Shown: piece after piece, positions 1 through 6,124 of the stretch
Position numbering within the stretch: position 1 is the stretch's first letter
Layout: each line of letters begins with the position of its first letter
Assembly: GCA_030838245.1 (NCBI GenBank)
Contig: JAUTXB010000268.1
Coordinates: forward strand, 1 to 7,922
Source of the DNA: Acidimicrobiaceae bacterium
Lineage (GTDB): Bacteria > Actinomycetota > Acidimicrobiia > Acidimicrobiales > RAAP-2
Length of the DNA stretch: 7,922 nucleotides
Reading direction: 5' to 3'
Made by a program: the position numbers and the translations under genes
Notes under the pieces: model-generated
Database searches by the model: none
Told to the model about the DNA's origin: nothing
Seen by the model: only the letters and a program-made list of their open reading frames with translations

Positions 1-6
1 AAGACC

Positions 7-1449
7 ATGGCCATTGACAACTTGCAACGCACCGACCTTCCGCTCACGGTCACCGAGGCGGCCGCCGCCCTGCGGGCAGGCGAGACCACCAGCGTCGGCC
101 TCACCGCAGCGATGATCGCCCGGGCCGACATCCTCGATCCGATGACGGGCACCTACGTGACCCGGTTCGACGACTACGCCATGGCGCAGGCCGAACAGGC
201 CGACGAGGACTTCGCCAACGGGATCGACAAGGGGACGTATCAGGGCATCCCCATCGGGGTGAAAGACATCCTGGCCATGGCCGAGGGGCCGACCACGGCA
301 AACAGCTTGATTCTCGATCGGGCATGGGGCGCGGGGAAGGACGGCCCGGTGGTGGCCCGGCTCAAGGCCGCGGGCGCGGTCATCACCGGCAAGCTCACCA
401 CGTCGGAGTTCGCCATCGGATCTCCGGACGCATCCAAACCCTTCGCCATCCCGAAGAACCCCTGGAACCTGGAACGGTCCCCCGGAGGATCGAGCGCCGG
501 CACCGGGAACGGCATTGCATCCGGACTGGTCTTCGCCGGGATCGGCACCGATACCGGGGGCAGCATACGGATCCCGGCGGCGTGGAACGGCGTGACCGGA
601 TTGATGCCGACCTTCGGTCGGGTCCCGAAGTCCGGCTGTGTGCCACTCGGGTACAGCCTCGACCACATCGGGCCCTTGGCCCGATCGGCTCGGGATTGCG
701 CGGCCATGCTGGCCGTCATCGCCGGCTATCACCCGAGCGACGAGTCGTGTGTCGACCGCCCCGTCGACGACTACGTCGGCGCGCTGACCGGGGACCTCAG
801 CGGGATGAGGATCGGCGTCGAGCTCACCAACCATTTCCCCGAGCAGTCCGATCCCGCTCTCCGAGGATGTTTCGACGCTGCCATCGCCACCCTGGCCGAC
901 CTGGGCGCAGACATCGTGGAGGTGACCCTTCCCTTGTACGACGAGGTCACCACTGCGCTCTGGGTCATGATGGCGGCCGAGGCGCTGGCCTACCACCACA
1001 ACGACCTGACCACGAAGTGGGAGGACTACTACGCCCTCAGCCGGGCCAACATCTCCCGCGGGGCCCTGTCGTCCGGGTCCGACTACGTGCAGGCGGCTCG
1101 TGTCCGTCGGGTCGCCCAAGAGAAGCTGGCGGCGACGCTCGAGACGGTCGATCTGGTCGCCACCCCGACTTCGGCCATCGGGGCACTCACCCATGAGGGG
1201 ATGCTCCAGCGTCGGATGGGCAACATCATGAAGATGGTGTTCACCGGGTACTGGGATGCCGTCGGCAACCCGGCCCTGGCGCTGCCCATGGGCTTCACCG
1301 ACGACGGCCTGCCGCTGTCACTCCAGCTGGGGGCCCGTCCCTTCGAAGAGGGCACGGCCCTCAAGGCCGGCGATGCCTACCAGACGCGTACCGACTGGCA
1401 CCTCCAACTGCCCGGCATCTTGACCGAGTCCATGGCCGGCGCATCCTGA
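7..1449 (+). CDS. Amidase signature (AS) family amidohydrolase
   Basis: This 480-residue protein is a full-length amidase of the GatA/AtzE/FAAH superfamily, which hydrolyses C-N amide bonds, probably in the cytoplasm since no signal peptide is visible. The Ser-cisSer-Lys triad can be read directly: Lys86 in GVKD, Ser162 in the PGGSSAG loop and Ser186 in TDTGGSIRIPA. The 24-residue spacing between the two serines matches FAAH and malonamidase E2. The glycine/serine-rich signature spans about residues 155-205, and the N-terminus (TEAAAALRAGETTSVGL) is typical of the family. The ATG at 7 is a natural start, but only six bases lie upstream and they are also open, so the ribosome site cannot be seen and an earlier start is possible. 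A small GatC/AtzG-like gene follows after 67 bases. The substrate cannot be deduced; this is not clearly the tRNA amidotransferase GatA. Family assignment is firm, specificity unknown. Confidence 0.93.
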   Translation: MAIDNLQRTDLPLTVTEAAAALRAGETTSVGLTAAMIARADILDPMTGTYVTRFDDYAMAQAEQADEDFANGIDKGTYQGIPIGVKDILAMAEGPTTANSLILDRAWGAGKDGPVVARLKAAGAVITGKLTTSEFAIGSPDASKPFAIPKNPWNLERSPGGSSAGTGNGIASGLVFAGIGTDTGGSIRIPAAWNGVTGLMPTFGRVPKSGCVPLGYSLDHIGPLARSARDCAAMLAVIAGYHPSDESCVDRPVDDYVGALTGDLSGMRIGVELTNHFPEQSDPALRGCFDAAIATLADLGADIVEVTLPLYDEVTTALWVMMAAEALAYHHNDLTTKWEDYYALSRANISRGALSSGSDYVQAARVRRVAQEKLAATLETVDLVATPTSAIGALTHEGMLQRRMGNIMKMVFTGYWDAVGNPALALPMGFTDDGLPLSLQLGARPFEEGTALKAGDAYQTRTDWHLQLPGILTESMAGAS

Positions 1450-1516
1450 CCGACGCGACGTGCGGCTGAGATCCAACGCCACACACGCAACCACCACCAC
1501 ACCGATTGGAGCATGC

Positions 1517-1720
1517 ATGGACGCCACCGAGACCACAGTGCGGAGCCTGCTGGCCGCGGCCAACTTGGCCCCCAGCGAGGAGGAGATCGCCGGCCTGGTG
1601 GCCGGGTACGAGGACTACCGGGTCGGGATCGAGGCGCTGTATGCCGTTCCCGAGGCCCGCTATGCCAGCCCGGCGCTGATCTTCAACGCCGCACCCGTCT
1701 TCGCCGACTGGGCCCACTGA
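1517..1720 (+). CDS. Small GatC/AtzG-like probable amidase partner subunit
   Basis: A 67-residue acidic protein. I chose the ATG at 1517 because GGAG at 1508-1511 sits five bases upstream; an in-frame start at 1460 lacks this site, and an overlapping ATG at 1513 opens an unrelated frame. The protein looks like two helices (about residues 4-16 and 19-43), then an extended tail with Pro-Ala-Leu-Ile-Phe and a final PVFADW. That order (short helical hairpin, then a tail ending in a P-x-F type motif) resembles GatC and the AtzG-like family (DUF4089), small proteins that wrap around amidase-signature enzymes such as AtzE and stabilise them. The gene sits directly after such an amidase on the same strand, as expected for a subunit, although known atzG genes usually precede their partner. 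The gene is convincing; the subunit role is an inference from size, tail motif and position. Confidence 0.68.
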   Translation: MDATETTVRSLLAAANLAPSEEEIAGLVAGYEDYRVGIEALYAVPEARYASPALIFNAAPVFADWAH

Positions 1721-2119
1721 CGCAGAGATAGCGCTCTCGGACGAACACGCATGGCCGCCCCCATGGCTCCGAAGGCCTCCAGCGCACCGGGGTCGCCGAA
1801 GAGGAACATCAGGCGGTCGCCCACGGCCACCATCGTTGCCACCGCCCGCCGCATGGCATCCACCGGTGAGCCCTGGTCGAGCGCGGCCTCACTGAGCGAC
1901 CGTTGGACCGAGCAGATCGAGTCCTCCCCCGTGGCTCCGGATGAGCGTCTCCCGATCGGGGAAGTAGCGGTGCAACGTGGTACGTCCGGCATCGGCCGCC
2001 TCGGCGATGTCCGGTAGCGTCGCCGTCCGATCTCGAGCCAGCACCGACGCAGCCGCCGTGAGAATGGCACTCTGGGTCCGGACACGGGCACCTGATCCTG
2101 GAGTTGCATCGGGACTCAT
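1660..2119 (-). pseudogene. TetR/AcrR-family regulator, frameshifted and short
   Basis: Reading leftwards from ATG at 2119 (MSPDATPGSG...), residues 13-62 form a classic TetR DNA-binding domain. The helix-turn-helix covers about residues 35-53 and ends in TTLHRYFPDRETLI. This frame stops early at 1889-1891. The family-like continuation (GEDSI..., then AALDQGSPVDAMRRAV and DRLMFLFGDPG) is in the neighbouring frame. The switch lies near 1920-1940, where the plus strand has a run of five C (1926-1930); removing one base there joins the two halves. Even when joined, the product is only about 152 residues, against the usual 190-210. Its last 35 or so residues do not look TetR-like and run antisense into the end of the small amidase-partner gene. 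The gene is either decaying or contains a sequencing or assembly error. It is divergent from the FAD oxidase gene, so it probably regulates or regulated that gene and itself. Confidence 0.75.
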
Positions 2120-2151
2120 GCCGCCAGCATTGCGATCGTTGAGCCCATTGT

Positions 2152-2167
2152 GGAACGTGAGCGTTCC
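2152..2167. promoter_or_regulatory. Candidate TetR operator palindrome
   Basis: The sequence GGAACG-TGAG-CGTTCC is a perfect inverted repeat of two 6-bp arms around a 4-bp centre. It lies in the 99-bp gap between the divergent starts of the TetR-type gene (2119) and the FAD oxidase gene (2219), where TetR-family autoregulators usually bind. A further ACGTTC at 2182-2187 pairs with GAACGT at 2153-2158 and could be a second half-site. No clear -35/-10 pair was found for either gene. Binding by this particular regulator is an inference from position and symmetry. Confidence 0.5.
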
Positions 2168-2218
2168 GTTATGGGATGTTGACGTTCTCACCCACCACGA
2201 CCAGAGAAGAGCCAGACC

Positions 2219-3613
2219 ATGCCCGACCGCCCAACCCCCTCTCCCGAATCACTGGACGAGCTCCGCCGCCAGGTCAGCGGACGCGTCCTCACCGCCGACG
2301 ATGCGAACTACGCCATCGCCATCGCTTCGTTCAACGTCGTCGCCGTCCACACGCCGGCCGTCGTCGTCGTGGCCGAGGATGCATCGGACGTGGCCGCCGC
2401 GGTCCGCTTTGCCGCCGATGCCGACCTGGGCGTCGGCGTGCAGGCCACCGGACACGGGTCCGTCCTCCCAGTCGACGGGCTGCTCATCGTGACCACCGCC
2501 ATGAACGGCATCACCATCGACCCGGATGCCCGCACGGCCACTGTCGGAGCCGGGACCAGGGCCGGACCGGTGCTGGCCGCCGCCCAGGAGCACGGCCTGG
2601 CACCCCTCCTCGGTTCCTCGTCGACGGTGGGGGCCGTGGGCCTCACGCTCGGCGGTGGCATCGGGTGGCTGACCCGCAAGTACGGACCGGCGTGTGATGC
2701 CGTTCGCTCCTTCGAGGTGGTCACACCCGACGGCGAGACGGTACGGGCATCGGCGACCGAGAACGACGAGTTGTTCCGGGCCCTCCGGGGTGGCGGGGGC
2801 GGCGCCCTGGGCGTGGTCACGGCGATGGAGATCAACCTGTTCCCCGTCACCACCGTCTACGCCGGCAACCTCGCCTACCCGGCGACTGCAGCAGTCGAAG
2901 TCGCCGAGCGCTATGCGCAGTGGGTAAGCGAGGCCCCCGACGACCTCACATCCTCGTTGGTCTTCATGAACTTCCCTCCGTTCCCCGAGGTGCCGGAGCC
3001 ACTGCGCGGGCAGTCGTTCATGTTCGTGCGTGGCTGCTGGTGCGGCGACATCGCCGAGGGCCGGCGATTCGTCGACGCCTTCCGGAGCGCCTTGCCACCG
3101 GCGATGGACCTGTGGGACGACATGTCCTTTGCCGACTCGGCGACCATCAGCAACGACCCTGTCGACCCGATGCCTTTCGCCGATGACGGTTGCTTCTTGA
3201 CCGGCGTCGACGGTGAGCTAGCGGCGGCGATCGCCAGCCACACCTTCCCGACGGGGGGCCCGCCGCCGGTGGTGTTCAGCGAGATCCGCCACGTGGGTGG
3301 CGCGGTGACCGCCAACGCCAACGGCTACTCGGTCATGGGCAACCGCGAACACCAGTTCCTCCTCTCGTCGATCGCCGCGGCCACCGAACCGAAGGTCGGC
3401 GAGACGGTAGAGCAGCGCGAGCTCATGGAGGCGATCCGCCCCCATCGGGCCACCGGGACCCTCTTCAACTTCGGTTCCGGCCAGCGGCGCCGCGCAGCCA
3501 CCCGGACCTCCACCGATCCGACGCAGCAGGACTCGCTCGCCGAGTTGCAGGGGCGCCTCGATCCCAAGAACCTGATGCGCTACGGCGTCGACCATCGGGA
3601 TAACGGCAGCTGA
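2219..3613 (+). CDS. FAD-linked oxidase, berberine bridge enzyme (VAO/PCMH) type
   Basis: A 464-residue flavoprotein oxidoreductase. Residues 43-210 form the PCMH-type FAD-binding domain: TPAVVVVAEDASDV begins it, followed by the ATGHG loop with His79. That His aligns with the residue that carries 8-alpha-histidyl FAD in the berberine bridge family. The pyrophosphate loop is at SSSTVGAVGLTLGGGIGW (133-150). Berberine bridge enzymes with doubly linked FAD have a Cys in this loop, but here there is Ser-Ser-Ser (133-135), so at most one covalent bond is expected. The C-terminus has RLDPKNLMRYG, matching the usual DPxN BBE motif. The family oxidises alcohols, sugars or aromatic and alkaloid-like substrates using O2; the substrate here is unknown. 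No signal peptide is seen. AGAGAAGAG at 2203-2211 is a plausible ribosome site for the ATG at 2219. The gene is divergent from a damaged TetR gene and is probably controlled from the palindrome between them. Confidence 0.9.
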   Translation: MPDRPTPSPESLDELRRQVSGRVLTADDANYAIAIASFNVVAVHTPAVVVVAEDASDVAAAVRFAADADLGVGVQATGHGSVLPVDGLLIVTTAMNGITIDPDARTATVGAGTRAGPVLAAAQEHGLAPLLGSSSTVGAVGLTLGGGIGWLTRKYGPACDAVRSFEVVTPDGETVRASATENDELFRALRGGGGGALGVVTAMEINLFPVTTVYAGNLAYPATAAVEVAERYAQWVSEAPDDLTSSLVFMNFPPFPEVPEPLRGQSFMFVRGCWCGDIAEGRRFVDAFRSALPPAMDLWDDMSFADSATISNDPVDPMPFADDGCFLTGVDGELAAAIASHTFPTGGPPPVVFSEIRHVGGAVTANANGYSVMGNREHQFLLSSIAAATEPKVGETVEQRELMEAIRPHRATGTLFNFGSGQRRRAATRTSTDPTQQDSLAELQGRLDPKNLMRYGVDHRDNGS

Positions 3614-3621
3614 CCTTGCCG

Positions 3622-3650
3622 TTGTCAAGGGTGCTCGTTGGGCGTACCGT
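3622..3650 (+). promoter_or_regulatory. Putative sigma-70 promoter giving a leaderless VOC transcript
   Basis: TTGTCA (3622-3627, five of six matches to TTGACA) is followed after 17 bases by TACCGT (3645-3650), which fits the actinobacterial -10 pattern TANNNT. Transcription would then start at about 3657-3658, on or next to the ATG at 3658. The 44-base gap after the FAD oxidase gene is just large enough for this promoter, so the VOC gene need not be read through from upstream. Confidence 0.5.
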
Positions 3651-3657
3651 TGAGGAC

Positions 3658-4227
3658 ATGGATGCACTCCCCTACGACGGGCCAGAGGCGCCGCACTGGC
3701 GAGGCATCAACCATCTGGCCTTGGTCACCACCGACATGGACGCCACCGTCCGCTTCTACCACGGGGTCCTGGGTGCCCGTCTGGTGGCTGACCTGGGCAA
3801 CGAGTCGTTTCGTCACTACTTCTTCGAATTCGGACCCGGCAACACCGTGGCCTTCTTCGAGTACCAGGGGGTAGAGCTCGAGCCGTTCGCCAAGCCGGCC
3901 GGCATGCCCGATCCTCGGGCGGTCCAGTTCGACCACCTCTCCTTTAACGTGCCCGACGAGGACGCCTTGATGGCCCTTCGGGACCGGCTGAAGACGGCAG
4001 GGTCGGAGGTGACCGACGTCGTCGACCACGGCTTCATCCGGTCGGTCTACTTCACCGACCCCAACGGAATCGCCCTCGAAGCCTCGTGGTGGGTGGTCGA
4101 TGCCACCGGCCGGCCCACCGACTACGCCGACGAGGGCCTGTTCGCCGACCCCAACCCCGTACCGGCCGTGGTGGAGCTCCGACGGGACGGACGTCTGTCG
4201 TCGGTCCCGGCGACGAAACTGACGTAG
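3658..4227 (+). CDS. VOC superfamily protein (glyoxalase / extradiol dioxygenase fold)
   Basis: A 189-residue protein with the paired beta-alpha-beta-beta-beta units of the vicinal oxygen chelate fold. The first unit begins at INHLALVTTDMDATVRFYHGVLG (from residue 17) and the second at FDHLSFNVPD (from 91), ending in the YFTDPNGIALE motif. Probable metal ligands are His19, His93 and Glu141, with Glu68 (AFFEYQ) as a possible fourth ligand as in glyoxalase I. A tail of about 45 residues follows. VOC enzymes isomerise, cleave or rearrange substrates through a divalent metal; whether this one is a dioxygenase, lyase or resistance protein cannot be decided. An upstream TTG at 3616 would add 14 residues but has no ribosome site. 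I prefer ATG 3658 because the domain starts soon after it and a promoter places the transcript start there. GAGG lies only two bases before it, too close for a normal ribosome site. Confidence 0.87.
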   Translation: MDALPYDGPEAPHWRGINHLALVTTDMDATVRFYHGVLGARLVADLGNESFRHYFFEFGPGNTVAFFEYQGVELEPFAKPAGMPDPRAVQFDHLSFNVPDEDALMALRDRLKTAGSEVTDVVDHGFIRSVYFTDPNGIALEASWWVVDATGRPTDYADEGLFADPNPVPAVVELRRDGRLSSVPATKLT

Positions 4228-4230
4228 GCA

Positions 4231-4266
4231 GGCTCACAGGGAAGGCCCAGCCCGGTCAGATGAGCC
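4231..4266. repeat. Inverted repeat after the VOC gene
   Basis: GGCTCA (4231-4236) and TGAGCC (4261-4266) are perfect complements separated by 24 bases. The interval itself can form a small GGG/CCC hairpin near 4238-4247. It begins three bases after the VOC stop codon. No T-run follows, so it is not a canonical intrinsic terminator; it could slow or stabilise the 3' end, or be chance. Confidence 0.25.
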
Positions 4267-4317
4267 ACAACTGGCCGCAACGTGGGGAGATGGGCCCAAC
4301 GACTGCCAAACGGTCGG

Positions 4318-4347
4318 TTGACGAGGTAGCGGTCGAACACTCAAGAT
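4318..4347 (+). promoter_or_regulatory. Weak candidate promoter of the amidohydrolase gene
   Basis: TTGACG (4318-4323) is followed after 18 bases by CAAGAT (4342-4347), a poor -10 that keeps the key A2 and T6. A start near 4354 would favour translation from ATG 4385 or 4391 rather than GTG 4358. The 130-base gap upstream of the gene needs some promoter, but this one is not strong. Confidence 0.3.
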
Positions 4348-4357
4348 AGAGGCAACG

Positions 4358-5587
4358 GTGGTCTCACCTGAGACCGGACGGGGGATGGCCATGGACTACA
4401 AGATTTTCGACGCCGACAACCATTACTACGAGGCCGACGACGCGTTCCTCCGCTTCGCCGACGAAAAGGTCCGCAAGCATGTCCGGTGGATGACCGACGG
4501 CAAGCGCAAGCACCTCTACTTCGGGGACCGCAAGTCCACCGGGGTGCCCAACCCGACCTTCAACCCCATCTCGCGGCCCGGGGCGTTCCATGACCACCTC
4601 AAGCAGCTCGAGGAGGGTCACCGCCCGGCCAGCGCCGCCATGGCCCAGAAGTACGGCGAGCTCGAGCCGCTCACCCCCGTCTACCGCGAGCGTGAGCCGC
4701 GCCTGCTGACCATGAACCAGCAGAACGTCGAGAGCATCCTCATGTTCCCCACCCTCGGCCAGTGCGTGGAGCACCTCATGTACGACGACGTCGACATGAT
4801 GTACCGCGTCTTCCGGGCCTTCAACACCTGGCTCGACACCGACTGGGGCTTCAACTTCGAGAACCGGATCTTCGCCATCCCGGTGATTCCCATGCTCGAC
4901 GTCGACCGGGCCGTGCAGGAGCTCGAGTGGGTACTCGATCGCGGCGCCAGGGCTGTGTGCCTGCGGCCCGGCCCGCTCTACGGCCGCACCCCGGCCGATC
5001 CCTACTTCGACCCGTTCTACGCCCGAGTCAACGAGGCCGGCATCCTGCAGAGCTACCACGCCATCGGAGGCCAGTCCCCTTACGATGCCGCCTTTGAGAC
5101 GATGTACTGCCAGCCGCCCGTCGAGGACAAGGGCTACCTGGCCACCCTGCAGCAGGCCCTCACCCCCGGCGAGCGGCCGATCATGGACACGCTCATGTCG
5201 CTCATCCTCGGCAACTTCTTCGGGCGGTTCCCCAACATCAAGGTGGCCAGCATCGAGATGGGCTGCACGTGGGTGCCGTACTTCCTCCACTCCTTGGACC
5301 ACGCCGGCGGCATGCTCGAGCGCCATATCGAGGCCTTCGGCCAGAAGCTCGATGTCCGGCCGTCGGAGGTCTTCAAGCAGAACGTGTGGATCTCGCCGTT
5401 CCCCGAAGAGGACGTCATCGGGTTGGCCAACCTGATCGGCGTGGACCACGTGCTCATGGGGTCGGACTGGCCCCATCCCGAGGGCAACCACATGCCCGAG
5501 GAGTACGTCGAGTGCATCGCCAGCTTGGATGCGCCCAGCATCAAACGGATCATGCGGGACAACGCCCTCGAGCTGATCGCCTCCTAG
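4358..5587 (+). CDS. Amidohydrolase-2 family metal-dependent hydrolase/decarboxylase
   Basis: A TIM-barrel protein of up to 409 residues in the amidohydrolase-related family (PF04909), which includes ACMSD and gamma-resorcylate decarboxylases. Numbered from GTG 4358, the first strand carries DADNHYYE (18-25), equivalent to the family's DxDxHxxE metal signature, with His22 and Glu25. His234 (YHAIGG), Glu300 (ASIEMG) and Asp370 in GSDWPHPEG follow in the usual order. The C-terminal IMRDNALELI is the characteristic end helix. The family hydrolyses or decarboxylates cyclic or aromatic acids; the substrate here is unknown. The start is unclear. GTG 4358 has AGAGG five bases upstream (4348-4352), while ATG 4391 has GGGGGA (4381-4386 region) five bases upstream and begins close to the conserved domain. 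ATG 4385 is also in frame. The next gene begins nine bases after the stop codon, so the two are almost certainly co-transcribed. Confidence 0.9.
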   Translation: MVSPETGRGMAMDYKIFDADNHYYEADDAFLRFADEKVRKHVRWMTDGKRKHLYFGDRKSTGVPNPTFNPISRPGAFHDHLKQLEEGHRPASAAMAQKYGELEPLTPVYREREPRLLTMNQQNVESILMFPTLGQCVEHLMYDDVDMMYRVFRAFNTWLDTDWGFNFENRIFAIPVIPMLDVDRAVQELEWVLDRGARAVCLRPGPLYGRTPADPYFDPFYARVNEAGILQSYHAIGGQSPYDAAFETMYCQPPVEDKGYLATLQQALTPGERPIMDTLMSLILGNFFGRFPNIKVASIEMGCTWVPYFLHSLDHAGGMLERHIEAFGQKLDVRPSEVFKQNVWISPFPEEDVIGLANLIGVDHVLMGSDWPHPEGNHMPEEYVECIASLDAPSIKRIMRDNALELIAS

Positions 5588-5596
5588 GGACGCCCG

Positions 5597-6019
5597 ATGG
5601 CCGTACCGGAGAAGCTCGACGCCTTCCTCCAAGAGCGACGCAACCTGGTCGTGGGCGGCATCCGAAAAGACGGCCGGCCCCACCTGACCCCCAACTGGTT
5701 CTACTTCGACGGGGAGCGCTTTTACGTCTCGACCACGAAGGACAGGGCCAAGTACGCCATCTTCCGGCGCGACCCAAGGGCAGAGCTGCTGGTCGACGAC
5801 TCGACGGGCTTCCGCGCCGTGATGGTGAAAGGGACAGTCGAGCTCTGGGAGGACATCGACCGGGGCCTGCCCTACTTCCGGACCATCCGGGAGAAGTACG
5901 GGCGCCCCGTCCCAGACGGCGCCGAGCTGCGGCAGGGCCTCGAGGCCGAGAACCGGGTCCTGTTGGTGATCGTCCCCGACGGGCCGCCCTCCTCGTGGAC
6001 CAGCTGGGGCCTCGACTGA
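5597..6019 (+). CDS. PPOX-type split-barrel protein, probably F420-dependent (FDOR-B-like)
   Basis: A 140-residue protein of the pyridoxamine-phosphate-oxidase-like split beta-barrel fold. The opening GIRKDGRPHLTPNWFYFDGE (21-40) and then STTKDRAKYAIFRRDPRAELLVDD match the family layout of cofactor-contacting strand, basic phosphate-binding segment and RDPR turn. The KGTVELWED strand (78-86) follows. Such small actinobacterial members often bind F420, less often FMN or heme, and reduce or oxidise small molecules as dimers; the choice of cofactor here is an inference. AGGGA (5586-5590) overlaps the upstream stop codon and lies six bases before ATG 5597, so translation is probably coupled to the amidohydrolase gene. 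The pair may act on consecutive intermediates of one pathway. The WTSWG end looks complete. Confidence 0.86.
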   Translation: MAVPEKLDAFLQERRNLVVGGIRKDGRPHLTPNWFYFDGERFYVSTTKDRAKYAIFRRDPRAELLVDDSTGFRAVMVKGTVELWEDIDRGLPYFRTIREKYGRPVPDGAELRQGLEAENRVLLVIVPDGPPSSWTSWGLD

Positions 6020-6068
6020 CCCCATCCGGAGCCGCCAGCACCGCCGTCGTGGATCAAACAGAAAGGGC

Positions 6069-6099
6069 TTGACTTCAAGTCCACTTGAACATTTAGAGT
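6069..6099 (+). promoter_or_regulatory. MerR-family-type promoter and operator
   Basis: TTGACT (6069-6074) and TAGAGT (6094-6099) form a good -35/-10 pair but are separated by 19 bases, the overlong spacer typical of promoters activated by MerR-family regulators. Between them lies a perfect inverted repeat, TTCAAGT-CC-ACTTGAA (6074-6089), close in form to the SoxR box (CTCAAGTTAACTTGAG type). Transcription would start near 6106. The only gene downstream is the questin-oxidase-like gene. No merR-like gene is in the window, so the regulator must be encoded elsewhere. Confidence 0.75.
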
Positions 6100-6113
6100 C
6101 CTTCCTACCGAAC

Positions 6114-6120
6114 GGGAGGA
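6114..6120 (+). promoter_or_regulatory. Strong ribosome binding site of the questin-oxidase-like gene
   Basis: GGGAGGA lies four bases before ATG 6125. It is the best Shine-Dalgarno match in the window and fixes this start codon. Confidence 0.75.
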
Positions 6121-6124
6121 CGAC

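Noticed and set aside
324..1196. A 290-codon plus-strand frame inside the amidase gene
   Set aside because: It is an Arg/Gly/Pro/His-rich shifted reading of the amidase, which itself shows an intact catalytic triad.
1725..1738. Near-palindrome GAGATAGCGCTCTC after the small amidase-partner gene as a terminator
   Set aside because: The symmetry has one mismatched pair and its centre AGCGCT leaves no loop. There is no T-run, so hairpin formation is poor.
1977..2492. Plus-strand frame spanning the TetR/FAD oxidase intergenic region
   Set aside because: It crosses the divergent promoter region and overlaps the start of the FAD oxidase in another frame. Its composition is low-complexity Pro/Ser/Arg and it has no ribosome site.
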